A DNA stretch of 33,773 bases from an uncultured Clostridium sp. (GTDB lineage: Bacteria; Bacillota; Clostridia; TANB77; CAG-465): contig CANAIR010000022.1 of NCBI GenBank assembly GCA_947361355.1, positions 1-33,773 on the forward strand, read 5' to 3'. Every line of letters begins with the position of its first letter. Position 1 is the first letter of the stretch. Made by a program: the position numbers and the translations under genes. Below the pieces are notes generated by a model. The model saw only the letters and a program-made list of their open reading frames with translations, was not told the DNA's origin and did not search any database. Below are positions 17,619 to 24,222 of the stretch, piece after piece.

Positions 17619-18197
17619 ATGATAAATAATATAAAATTTCAAACTTCTGTTTTTAAAAAGGATAAAATATTAAAAACCGATTTAAAACAAATTGTTCTTG
17701 TTGGTAAATCAAATGTTGGTAAATCATCTTTTATAAATTCTATTGCTAATCAAAAAAGACTTGCAAAGGTTGGCCAAACACCTGGCAAAACAAGAAGTCT
17801 TAATTATTACAATGTAAACAATGAGTTTTTTATTGTTGACTTGCCTGGTTATGGCTTTTCAAAAATGTCACAAGCTGAGAAAAAATCAACTGATGAACTT
17901 ATAAACAAATATATACATAATAACGATTTAATTTCACATATATTCTTTTTAGTAGATATAAGACATAAACCTACTGAAAATGATAGAGTAATGTATGAAT
18001 GGTTACTTGAACAAAACATTCCATTTACTATTGTTGCAACAAAAGCTGACAAAGTTGCAAAAACAAAAATTGATTCTTATTTATTAGATATTACTAAAAC
18101 TTTATTTGCAAAAGAAAAAATAATAGCATTTTCCAGTGAAAAAAAGATAAATTTAGAATTAATTGAAAATATAATTAAAGAAAGTATATATAATTAA
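17619..18197 (+). CDS. engB: Ribosome-biogenesis GTPase YihA/YsxC/EngB
   Basis: The 192-residue TRAFAC GTPase has G1 VGKSNVGKSSF near 28, G2 region PGKTRSLNYYNV near 55, G3 DLPGYGFSK near 75, G4 TKADKV near 141 and G5 FSSEK near 172. Length and motif spacing match EngB, an essential factor in large ribosomal subunit assembly. AAAGGAG lies 8-9 nt before the ATG. In many Firmicutes it follows clpX or lon; here it stands alone, divergent from ackA, and ends in a bidirectional terminator. Confidence 0.95.
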   Translation: MINNIKFQTSVFKKDKILKTDLKQIVLVGKSNVGKSSFINSIANQKRLAKVGQTPGKTRSLNYYNVNNEFFIVDLPGYGFSKMSQAEKKSTDELINKYIHNNDLISHIFFLVDIRHKPTENDRVMYEWLLEQNIPFTIVATKADKVAKTKIDSYLLDITKTLFAKEKIIAFSSEKKINLELIENIIKESIYN

Positions 18198-18212
18198 ATT
18201 ATTAATAAAAAA

Positions 18213-18250
18213 ACATAAAAGCTTTTATAATTTACTTTTATGTTTTTTTA
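18213..18250 (+). terminator. Bidirectional terminator between engB and the TVP38 gene
   Basis: ACATAAAAG (18213-18221) pairs with CTTTTATGT (18235-18243). A-run before and T-run after serve both convergent genes. Confidence 0.75.
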
Positions 18251-18278
18251 TATTTATATATATTATATTTTCTATTTT

Positions 18279-18992
18279 TTAACTTTCTTCCTCTAATTTT
18301 GCTTGCGCTCTACTACTTATAAAATAACCTATTAAACCAATTATTATAAATGTTGTAACAAGTACTACTGCAATTGTAAAACTACCCTCAGATAAACTAT
18401 TTCCAGCAAATACAGTTATAAACAAACCAGGAATTCTGGCAAGAGTCGCTATTGCCAAAAATCTTTTTGGTCTTACTGGACTTAACCCACCTAAATATAT
18501 AAATATATCTTTTGGTATCATTGGTATTACAAATATAATAAATAGTAAAAGTTCAAACTTAGCAGGATTTTTAAATATTTTTGAGTTTTTCATTTCGTCT
18601 ATTTTTTCTGGGCTAAAAAATAACTGAATAAAATTTACACCTGCTTTTCTTACTATATAAAATACTAACGCTGTCCCTATAAGTATACCTACTAAGCATA
18701 GTATCATACCTCCCCATGTTCCATATAGCATTCCTGATACTATTTCCATAGGTTGTCCTGGTATTACTGCAACTATTATTTGTAATATTTGAAGTAATAA
18801 AACAATTAAAACACCTTTAAATCCCATATTAGATATATTAGTTTTAAACTCCGCTCTATATGTTTCGTCTGATAATTTTGTCATCATTGGCAAAAAATAA
18901 ATTGTTGCAACTATCATAAGTGCTATTACAATAAATGTAATTATTCCCCTAACTATTGCAAGTCTTTTTTCTTTTTTTGATAATTTTCTCAT
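18279..18992 (-). CDS. TVP38/TMEM64 family inner-membrane protein (VTT/SNARE-associated domain)
   Basis: The 237-residue protein has a basic N-terminus, a transmembrane segment at ~14-32 and the family core at ~60-200. The core holds VIPGQPMEIVSGMLYGTWGG near 78, a Gly-rich membrane helix (LVGILIGTALVFYIVRKAG) and IVFVIPMIPKD..YLGGLSP-like sequence near 155. A further helix near 205-225 precedes a charged tail. DedA-superfamily VTT proteins are linked to phospholipid scrambling and small-molecule export, but this member's substrate is unknown. GAGGTT lies 5 nt before the ATG. It is followed by engB in convergent orientation and separated from the upstream unknown gene by a terminator. Confidence 0.85.
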   Translation of the reverse strand: MRKLSKKEKRLAIVRGIITFIVIALMIVATIYFLPMMTKLSDETYRAEFKTNISNMGFKGVLIVLLLQILQIIVAVIPGQPMEIVSGMLYGTWGGMILCLVGILIGTALVFYIVRKAGVNFIQLFFSPEKIDEMKNSKIFKNPAKFELLLFIIFVIPMIPKDIFIYLGGLSPVRPKRFLAIATLARIPGLFITVFAGNSLSEGSFTIAVVLVTTFIIIGLIGYFISSRAQAKLEEES

Positions 18993-19077
18993 ATTTTAAC
19001 CTCAATATAAATTATATCATAATGATAAAATTATATCAACCTATAAATATTTTTGTCGATAACTTATGTTATTTTTT

Positions 19078-19127
19078 AATAAAATTAAAAGTCACTGAAT
19101 CTACAATGGTAGTAGTAATCAGTGACT
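19078..19127 (-). terminator. Terminator of the 19135-19677 gene
   Basis: AGTCACTGA (19090-19098) and TCAGTGACT (19119-19127) are a perfect 9-bp stem, with a nested CTAC-CATT-GTAG hairpin in the loop. On the minus strand it is followed by TTTTAATTTT. Confidence 0.75.
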
Positions 19128-19134
19128 CCTTTTC

Positions 19135-19677
19135 TTAACCTCTTTGTATATAATTTTTAGCAACTTCTTCAAAAACCTCCCAATAATTTAATGGATCTAA
19201 ACTTTCATTTTCTAATAACTTGCATATTTCGTATGAATTATCTTTTAATGTTGTCAAAAAGATATCTATTCTACGTGGAAATTGTTTAAACATTGTAATT
19301 AAATAATTGTTTACAAAGATATCAACAGCTGTATTTTGTGATATTAACTTATCACTTTGTTTAGAAATCCATAAATCCTTTTGGATATGTCCTATAGCTA
19401 CGATTTTTTCACAATTTTTTTCATGAAAATATAATCCCCTTACAATAATCTTTCTAAGCTCTAAATTGTTTCTTTCTTGAAAATCTCCATTTTCAATTTT
19501 TACACTACCACCATAAAAAGTATCAAAAATTTTTAAAAGTTCTTCATTACTTAAGTTTTTACATTTTTCTTTATCTCCTTTTTCTAAGTAATCAAAGTAA
19601 TAAAATATTCCTGTCTCTTTGCTAATAAAGCCTGAAAAATTTAAATATTTAATAGTAAAATTATTGTGTAAGTTCAT
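19135..19677 (-). CDS. Hypothetical protein, 180 residues
   Basis: I do not recognise this protein. It is soluble and mildly basic, with no signal peptide or membrane segment. Notable stretches are ETGIFYYFDYLEKGDKEKC near 21, FYGGSVKIENGDFQERNN near 54 and a predicted helical C-terminus (YWEVFEEVAKNYI). It is well supported as a gene: AGGAGGT 5 nt before the ATG, a near-consensus promoter at 19732-19760, and its own strong terminator. It is therefore a monocistronic unit between the TVP38 gene and dapA. Short inverted AATAGT/ACTATT elements between promoter and start (19706-19731) may be an operator. Confidence 0.7.
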   Translation of the reverse strand: MNLHNNFTIKYLNFSGFISKETGIFYYFDYLEKGDKEKCKNLSNEELLKIFDTFYGGSVKIENGDFQERNNLELRKIIVRGLYFHEKNCEKIVAIGHIQKDLWISKQSDKLISQNTAVDIFVNNYLITMFKQFPRRIDIFLTTLKDNSYEICKLLENESLDPLNYWEVFEEVAKNYIQRG

Positions 19678-19731
19678 CTCTTACCTCCTATTTTTTATTA
19701 AACAAATAGTAAAATAGTTAATTTCACTATT

Positions 19732-19760
19732 AGTATATTCATTTAAAAATTATTTGTCAA
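19732..19760 (-). promoter_or_regulatory. Promoter of the 19135-19677 gene
   Basis: TTGACA (19755-19760), 17-nt spacer, TATACT (19732-19737) on the minus strand. Immediately downstream are repeated AATAGT/ACTATT elements in inverted order. Confidence 0.7.
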
Positions 19761-19826
19761 GCTTTTAACATATTTTTTTATATAATAAATATACTTTTAA
19801 TAAGCTATATGAAAGGTTGTGTTAAT

Positions 19827-20702
19827 ATGTTATTTAAAGGTTCAGGTGTAGCACTTATTACACCATTTGATAAGTATAACAAAGTAAACTATGAAAAATT
19901 AGATGAATTGATTGATTTTCACTTAAAAAATAATACAGATGCAATTATAGTTTGTGGAACTACTGGTGAGTCTTCTACTTTGTCTAATGAAGAAAAAAAA
20001 GATGTTATTAAATACGTTGTAGAAAAAGTTAATAAAAAAATACCAGTTATTGCTGGAACTGGTTCTAATAATACAAAAATAGCTATTGAAATGTCAAAAT
20101 ATTCTCAAAGTATCGGTGCTGATGGTCTTCTAATAGTTACACCTTATTATAATAAATGTACTCAAGAAGGATTATTTTTACATTATAAAGAAATAGCTAA
20201 TAATACTTCACTTCCAATAATACTATATAATGTTCCTAGTAGAACTGGTGTTAATATTTCAGTAGATACAATAATAAAGCTTTCTAAAATAGATAACATT
20301 GTTGGAATTAAAGAAGCTAGCTCTAATATTTCACAAGTTTCTGCAATACTTGCTAAAACTAACAAAGACTTTTGTGTTTACTCTGGTAATGATGACCAAG
20401 TACTTCCTTTACTTTCCCTTGGTAGTGTTGGTGTAATATCTGTACTTGCAAACATTTTTCCAAAAGAGGTTCATGACTTGTGTTACAATTTTTTTGATGG
20501 TAATTTAGAAGAATCAAGAAAAATACAGTTTAAATATTTAGACTTAATAAATTCCTTATTCGTGCAAGTAAATCCTATACCTATTAAAGAGGCTATGAAT
20601 TTTTTAAAATATGATGTTGGAAATTGTAGATTACCACTTTGTGATATGGATAATAGCCAAAAAAATATATTACATCAAAATTTACTTAAATTTAAATTGT
20701 AA
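19827..20702 (+). CDS. dapA: 4-hydroxy-tetrahydrodipicolinate synthase
   Basis: The 291-residue (beta/alpha)8 aldolase starts MLFKGSGVALITPF. It has CGTTGESSTLSNEEK near 39 (pyruvate-binding Thr pair), the catalytic Tyr in ILYNVPSRTG near 132, and the Schiff-base Lys in VGIKEASSN near 160. It condenses pyruvate with aspartate semialdehyde in the lysine/diaminopimelate pathway. The start at 19827 is favoured over an ATG six codons earlier because it gives the family-typical N-terminus and AAAGG lies 10-11 nt upstream. No other dap genes adjoin it. A bidirectional terminator follows. Confidence 0.96.
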   Translation: MLFKGSGVALITPFDKYNKVNYEKLDELIDFHLKNNTDAIIVCGTTGESSTLSNEEKKDVIKYVVEKVNKKIPVIAGTGSNNTKIAIEMSKYSQSIGADGLLIVTPYYNKCTQEGLFLHYKEIANNTSLPIILYNVPSRTGVNISVDTIIKLSKIDNIVGIKEASSNISQVSAILAKTNKDFCVYSGNDDQVLPLLSLGSVGVISVLANIFPKEVHDLCYNFFDGNLEESRKIQFKYLDLINSLFVQVNPIPIKEAMNFLKYDVGNCRLPLCDMDNSQKNILHQNLLKFKL

Positions 20703-20721
20703 TACTAAAATAATTATAAAA

Positions 20722-20778
20722 AGTAGTAAATAAATTAAGATGTTTTTTAAACTTATATGATATTTTTTATTTACTACT
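20722..20778 (+). terminator. Bidirectional terminator after dapA
   Basis: AGTAGTAAATAAA (20722-20734) pairs perfectly with TTTATTTACTACT (20766-20778). The loop is 31 nt, and A/T runs flank it. It serves dapA and the convergent DUF4363 gene. Confidence 0.65.
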
Positions 20779-20785
20779 CTTTTAT

Positions 20786-21169
20786 TTATAATACATGCTC
20801 AAATGTAGGCCTTTGCTTTTCTACAATCTGTGCAATAACTCTATTAATTTTTTCTATTGAATCTATTGCCTCATCCTTTTGCTTTGTCTCAATGTTTGCT
20901 TTAAGTACAATCATTGACTCTTCTAAATAGTCAATTCTTTCATGGTTTACAAAAATATTCCATACTTTAACCATGCTATTCCAAGTATTTTCCATATTAT
21001 CATATGCTTTATCAGCCATATCATAATTTTCATTTTCTACAAAATTTCTAATACTATCAACATCACTTTTTAAATACCTAGAAGTGTTTTCTAAATAATT
21101 TATTTCCCATATACCACAAAAAATAAGTAAAAATAAAGCTATAAGTAAAATTACAATTTGTTTTTTCAT
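20786..21169 (-). CDS. DUF4363 family protein
   Basis: The 127-residue protein has one N-terminal hydrophobic helix (residues 4-23: IVILLIALFLLIFCGIWEIN) and then an all-helical extracytoplasmic part with repeated Glu/Lys/Asn heptad-like stretches. It matches DUF4363, a Clostridia/Bacilli family of unknown role. It starts directly at the end of the DUF421 gene, with GAGGTG overlapping that gene's end, so the two are co-translated. DUF421 and DUF4363 are commonly paired, which supports both calls and suggests a two-part membrane complex. Confidence 0.82.
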   Translation of the reverse strand: MKKQIVILLIALFLLIFCGIWEINYLENTSRYLKSDVDSIRNFVENENYDMADKAYDNMENTWNSMVKVWNIFVNHERIDYLEESMIVLKANIETKQKDEAIDSIEKINRVIAQIVEKQRPTFEHVL

Positions 21170-21805
21170 TTATTTCACCTCTTTTAGTTGATAAATAAAC
21201 TTAGAATTTTCATCCATAGTTCCAACTAAAACATCTTCTAGTTTCAATTTATTTTTCTTAAGTAATTTATCAACATCACTTTCATTCATATTTAAAAGTT
21301 TTATATTTGTATCTGATACTTTCCCATCTTCTATTATATTAAGTGGTACAAATTCAAAATTATCACTATTTTTTATAACACTTACATTTCCATTTGTTTC
21401 TACTATTGCACATTTAACATCTTGTATCTTAAATACATCTTTTTCTCTTAATTGCTCCATTAAATCTGTTATTGTATATTGCAATTTAGATAATTCTTTT
21501 TCATCTATTTTTCCATCTCTAATAATTACAGACATTGTACCGCAAAGTACATCTTGTACTTTATTATTTGTCTGTATTACTAAAGTAAATACTATATATG
21601 CAACAAGTAGTGTTACAATTGGAATTATACCATCAAAAATTGATATTCCTCTTGCAGACATAGGAGAAGATGCAAGATCTGATATAAGAATTATAATTGC
21701 AAGCTCAAATGGTTGAACTTTTGATAATTCTCTTTTTCCCATTAATCTTATTACTAAAAAAATTACCGCATATAAAATTAATGCTCTAAAAAATACAATT
21801 AACAT
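21170..21805 (-). CDS. DUF421 (YetF-like) membrane protein
   Basis: The 211-residue protein has three membrane helices in the first ~85 residues and the family signature LMGKRELSKVQPFELAIII near 22 followed by SDLASSPM. The C-terminal cytoplasmic or external domain carries the paired motif LCGTMSVIIRDGKID near 87 and a YTITDLMEQLREKDVFKIQDVKCAIVE-type block. In Bacillus YetF-type proteins are spore- or envelope-associated but their activity is unresolved. It heads a two-gene operon with DUF4363. The ATG lies at the divergent boundary with the small membrane-protein gene at 21898. Confidence 0.85.
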   Translation of the reverse strand: MLIVFFRALILYAVIFLVIRLMGKRELSKVQPFELAIIILISDLASSPMSARGISIFDGIIPIVTLLVAYIVFTLVIQTNNKVQDVLCGTMSVIIRDGKIDEKELSKLQYTITDLMEQLREKDVFKIQDVKCAIVETNGNVSVIKNSDNFEFVPLNIIEDGKVSDTNIKLLNMNESDVDKLLKKNKLKLEDVLVGTMDENSKFIYQLKEVK

Positions 21806-21897
21806 TTAAATCACCTAAAATTATTTTTTGCATAATTTGAAAAAATATACAAATAATAATGTTATTACAAAAAATATATTTTGGAGGTTTTATAATT

Positions 21898-22269
21898 ATG
21901 CAAAATATAAAAAATTCTATTGATGCTTTAAGGGTAAAACAACTTTCAATTAGATTTTTAACTTCACTATCAATTTTTGCAATAACTGTTTTTTTTACAC
22001 CAAATTTTAAAATATCATCCTTTTCTATATTAGTATTAAGTAGCATTACTATTATTATATTAGATTACTTAATGTCAATTATTACAGGTATACATGATAT
22101 TCCTCTAGGTCGTGGAATAGTTGGATTTACTAGTGCTGTAGTTATATTATATGTTACACAATTTTTTGTAGATGGATATTATATATCAATTTTAAGTAGT
22201 ATTGTTGCTGCCATAATATATGGTATTATTGATACTATGTTACCAAATGAAGTAAGATATAATACATAG
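21898..22269 (+). CDS. Small four-helix membrane protein (DUF2512/YndM-like, tentative)
   Basis: The 123-residue protein has a short charged N-terminus and four predicted membrane helices (~16-34, 41-62, 75-93, 96-114), with GIHDIPLGRGIVGF between helices two and three. The layout resembles DUF2512/YndM-type or holin-like small membrane proteins; the assignment is tentative. GGAGG lies 10 nt before the ATG at 21898; an upstream in-frame ATG (21859) lacks a site. It ends 30 nt before the type III toxin-antitoxin promoter of locus B, but no functional link is shown. Confidence 0.6.
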   Translation: MQNIKNSIDALRVKQLSIRFLTSLSIFAITVFFTPNFKISSFSILVLSSITIIILDYLMSIITGIHDIPLGRGIVGFTSAVVILYVTQFFVDGYYISILSSIVAAIIYGIIDTMLPNEVRYNT

Positions 22270-22300
22270 TTATATTAGAAAACATAATTATTAATAATTA

Positions 22301-22329
22301 TTGACAAATGTTAAAAAATTTAATATAAT
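22301..22329 (+). promoter_or_regulatory. Antitoxin promoter, locus B
   Basis: TTGACA (22301-22306), 17-nt spacer, TATAAT (22324-22329): perfect consensus, 20 nt before the first antitoxin repeat. Confidence 0.88.
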
Positions 22330-22348
22330 ATTATTAAGGAACTAATAT

Positions 22349-22462
22349 AAAAAAGCGGTGAACTCCTACCCTCTAAGTGGAGAGCTAAAAAAGCGGTGAA
22401 CTCCTACCCTCTAAGTGGAGAGCTAAAAAAGCGGTGAACTCCTACCCTCTAAGTGGAGAGCT
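22349..22462 (+). repeat. Three perfect 38-nt tandem repeats
   Basis: Units at 22349-22386, 22387-22424 and 22425-22462 are identical, each starting with AAAAAAGCGGTGAACTCC and ending in GGAGAGCT. No unique spacers separate them, so this is not a CRISPR array. They are much more GC-rich than the surrounding DNA. Confidence 0.98.
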
Positions 22463-22470
22463 AAAAAAAA

Positions 22471-22500
22471 GGAAGATTCTACATCTTCCATTATTTTTAT
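22471..22500 (+). terminator. Terminator between antitoxin RNA and toxin, locus B
   Basis: GGAAGAT (22471-22477) pairs with ATCTTCC (22483-22489), followed by ATTATTTTTAT. It is the expected attenuator of a type III locus. Confidence 0.88.
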
Positions 22501-22529
22501 TTGACAAATAAACAAATGTTTGATATAAT
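22501..22529 (+). promoter_or_regulatory. Toxin-side promoter of locus B
   Basis: TTGACA (22501-22506), 17-nt spacer, TATAAT (22524-22529): perfect consensus directly after the terminator T-run. Only 16 nt separate the -10 from the toxin TTG. The spacer holds AAAC-AAAT-GTTT, and the -35/-10 flanks match the toxin-side promoter of locus A. Confidence 0.8.
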
Positions 22530-22545
22530 ATTATTGGTGATTATC

Positions 22546-22959
22546 TTGAATTTAAAAATTTATAAAATAAAAGAAGATTATATCGAATTTTTAAGAAAGT
22601 ACGATAATAAAGTACTAATGAACAAAAATGAAAAAAGACCATATGTTGGAATATTATTTGAAATTAAAAATTTATCATACTTTGCACCTATTTCATCACC
22701 CAAACCAAAACATAGAACTATGAAAAATACTATTGATTTTATTAAAATAAATCATGGAATTTATGGTGCGATAAATTTAAATAATATGATTCCAGTTACA
22801 AAAGATAATATTATGATTTTTGATATTTCAAAAGAAAAAAATCATAATTATAAAAACTTGTTATATAATCAAATTAAATACATAAATATCAATTATAACA
22901 AAATAATTAATTCTGCTATCAAATTAAGAGAAAAAGTAAATAGCAATTCAAACTATTAA
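22546..22959 (+). CDS. ToxN/AbiQ-like type III toxin (endoribonuclease), C-terminus cut by in-frame TAA
   Basis: The 137-residue product has the ToxN blocks in order: YIEFLRKYDNKV near 11, RPYVGILFEI near 32, YFAPISSPKPKH near 47 with the S-S-x-K active region, DFIKI near 66 and YGAINLNNMIPV near 75. The family cuts its own antitoxin precursor and cellular RNAs at A-rich sites, and in known cases aborts phage infection. The start is the TTG at 22546, 4 nt after GGTGAT; it aligns with the ATG of locus A. The reading frame continues past the TAA (22957-22959) for 26 more codons with RCVDFNLLE, matching RTCDFKKLEE in locus A, so the gene is probably truncated by one substitution. Whether the short form is active is unknown. 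Confidence 0.85.
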   Translation: MNLKIYKIKEDYIEFLRKYDNKVLMNKNEKRPYVGILFEIKNLSYFAPISSPKPKHRTMKNTIDFIKINHGIYGAINLNNMIPVTKDNIMIFDISKEKNHNYKNLLYNQIKYININYNKIINSAIKLREKVNSNSNY

Positions 22960-23042
22960 AAAAATAGATGTGTAGATTTTAATTTACTTGAATCAATATA
23001 TATTAATTTTAAAAATTATAAAATAAATAAAGGGAGTTAAAT

Positions 23043-23513
23043 ATGTTTAAAATAGGTGATTTTGTAAAAATAAATAATACCAACTTAGTTGGAAAAATAT
23101 CAAGAATAAAGACTAATAAAAACAATAATTTATATACCGTAAATATAGTTTCTACCAATTCTAATATAATAGTAGATGATAAAAATATATCAATTATTAA
23201 TTCAAAAAATAATGTAATAAGTAACAAAAAGAATAATGTAAATATTTCATATAACTTTGATAATTCTAATTTTACTAACGAAATTATGATAAGACATCAA
23301 ACTGTTGAAGAAGCTTTAAGTAATTTGGAAATTTTTATATCTAAAGCAATTTGCAATAATGAAAAAAGAATTAGAATAATACATGGTAGACATGGTGGCA
23401 TTTTAAGAAAAGCAGTTCATAAATATTTAGATACTTGTCCATATATTTTAAATTATAAGTTAGGTGAATATTACGAAGGAAGCTATGGTGTTACCATCGC
23501 ATATTTAAAATAA
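23043..23513 (+). CDS. KOW-Smr protein, resembling the C-terminal part of MutS2
   Basis: The 156-residue protein has a KOW/SH3-like domain at ~1-50 (FKIGDFVKI, LVGKISRIKTNKNNNLYTV) and an Smr domain at ~80-156 (TVEEALSNLEIFI, RIRIIHGRHGGILRKAV, EGSYGVTIAYLK). This is the domain order at the end of MutS2, a ribosome-collision rescue and anti-recombination factor, without the MutS ATPase. The N-terminal DLHG/DLRG of Smr reads IMIRHQ, so the catalytic Asp is lost; HGKGTG reads HGRHGG. AAGGGAG lies 6 nt before the ATG. The start is 2 nt after the stop of the full-length toxin frame, so it was probably the last gene of the toxin-antitoxin operon. RNA or ribosome binding without cutting is inferred. 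Confidence 0.8.
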   Translation: MFKIGDFVKINNTNLVGKISRIKTNKNNNLYTVNIVSTNSNIIVDDKNISIINSKNNVISNKKNNVNISYNFDNSNFTNEIMIRHQTVEEALSNLEIFISKAICNNEKRIRIIHGRHGGILRKAVHKYLDTCPYILNYKLGEYYEGSYGVTIAYLK

Positions 23514-23560
23514 CCTAGTTAAAGCATATAAACTTTAATTAGGTTATTATTTATATTTTA
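23509..23560 (+). terminator. Terminator after the KOW-Smr gene
   Basis: AATAACCTAGTTAAAG (23509-23524) pairs with CTTTAATTAGGTTATT (23533-23548) with one wobble and is followed by a T-rich run. The stop codon lies within the left arm. Confidence 0.8.
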
Positions 23561-23578
23561 TAGTTTATCTTAAATTTA

Positions 23579-24056
23579 TTACATTACGTAAAGTGCTATA
23601 CGAAAAGTAACTGTACTATAAGCATTTCCATTATCATAACCACGATGTGAGGCTCATAGTCACGATTATATGGTCCTCCTCTATTACAATATTTATTATC
23701 ATCATTATAAGAATTTTTTTCTGCTACATATTCAAAAGCATTTCATTCTAAACCATATTGTTACATACTTTATCAGAAAGATTATTTCCTGTTAATACTA
23801 CTTTATCTCCTATATGTCTGGTACTATCATATTTAGTTTAAATTAGCTTTTATATTATTTTTTATCTGCCTCTGTATCTTCTGGATTATCAGATATTACT
23901 AGTACTTCTGAGATTACATCTAATCCTGGAACAATTTTAAAACCTACTAGAATAATTGCTATCCCATCTTCCATTACATATTTTTTATTCTTACCTGTAA
24001 CTTTTTTCCAGTATAATATGTTGTTCCACTTTTTTTGTCCTGCTTTAAATATTTAC
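23579..24056 (-). pseudogene. Decayed surface/SUMF1-like repeat protein remnant
   Basis: No long frame is open, but short collinear pieces read on the minus strand across frame changes. They are WKKVTGKNKKYVMEDGIAII and VGFKIVPGLDVISEVLVISD (upstream part, ending at TAA 23855-23857), then RHIGDKVVLTGNNLSDKV, NAFEYVAEKNSYNDDNKY, CNRGGPYNRDYEP and YDNGNAYSTVTFRIALYV (stop at 23579). The pattern GFKIVPG..VISDNPED, then ..RGG.Y...G.A.....FR..L, is common in large surface proteins of gut Clostridia with a SUMF1-like C-terminus. The middle is deleted, at least two frameshifts are present, and a TGA replaces an expected Trp before NAFEYV. It is clearly non-functional; family naming is moderate. Confidence 0.6.
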
Positions 24057-24100
24057 ACGCACAAAACCTAGTTAAAGAATTCATCTCCTTTAACTAGGTT
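24055..24100 (-). terminator. Terminator of the receiver/pseudo-kinase unit
   Basis: AACCTAGTTAAAG (24065-24077) and CTTTAACTAGGTT (24088-24100) form a perfect 13-bp stem with a 10-nt loop, followed on the minus strand by TTTTGT. The arms are almost identical to those of the hairpin at 23509-23548. Confidence 0.65.
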
Positions 24101-24208
24101 CATATCTACTTTTTTATCTATATTTTTATTTACATTTTTTACAAAATTTGTATAACAGTTTCTTTCTATTTTTGGCTTATAGCATATGTGTGTAGTTTTA
24201 TCATACAT
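24068..24208 (-). CDS. Possible 46-residue ORF after the receiver protein
   Basis: ATG at 24208, stop TAG at 24068-24070, starting MYDKTTHICYKPKIERNCY. It begins 14 nt after the upstream stop, with an AAGAAGAG site rather close (2 nt), and its last codons lie in the terminator stem. It has two Cys and many Lys/Asn and matches nothing I know. It may be non-coding operon tail or the frameshifted front of the neighbouring pseudogene. Confidence 0.25.
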   Translation of the reverse strand: MYDKTTHICYKPKIERNCYTNFVKNVNKNIDKKVDMNLVKGDEFFN

Positions 24209-24222
24209 ATCTCTTCTTTTGT

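Larger units (their letters stand above)
22336..22500 (+). ncRNA. Type III antitoxin RNA (ToxI-like), locus B
   Basis: Promoter, three identical tandem 38-nt units and a T-tailed hairpin precede a ToxN-like toxin gene, the hallmark layout of type III toxin-antitoxin loci. Each unit can form an H-type pseudoknot: GGT (22357-22359 in unit one) with ACC (22368-22370), enclosing CTCC (22363-22366), which pairs with GGAG (22379-22382). CTCT/AGAG is an alternative pairing in the 3' half. The poly-A joint between units is where ToxN enzymes typically cut. The 5' end is estimated from the -10 box. Confidence 0.9.

Noticed and set aside
21786-22046. Minus-strand ORF of 86 codons
   Set aside because: It is antisense to the small membrane-protein gene and overlaps the DUF421 start, and has no ribosome site.
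22349-22462. CRISPR array
   Set aside because: The three 38-nt units are directly adjacent with no unique spacers, and no cas genes are present.
22501-22545. TTG at 22501 as the start of the locus B toxin
   Set aside because: These bases are the -35 and spacer of a perfect promoter. The TTG at 22546 has a ribosome site and aligns with the start of the locus A toxin.
23009-23227. Minus-strand ORF of 72 codons over the KOW-Smr gene
   Set aside because: It is a shadow of the plus-strand gene, whose domain matches and ribosome site are clear.
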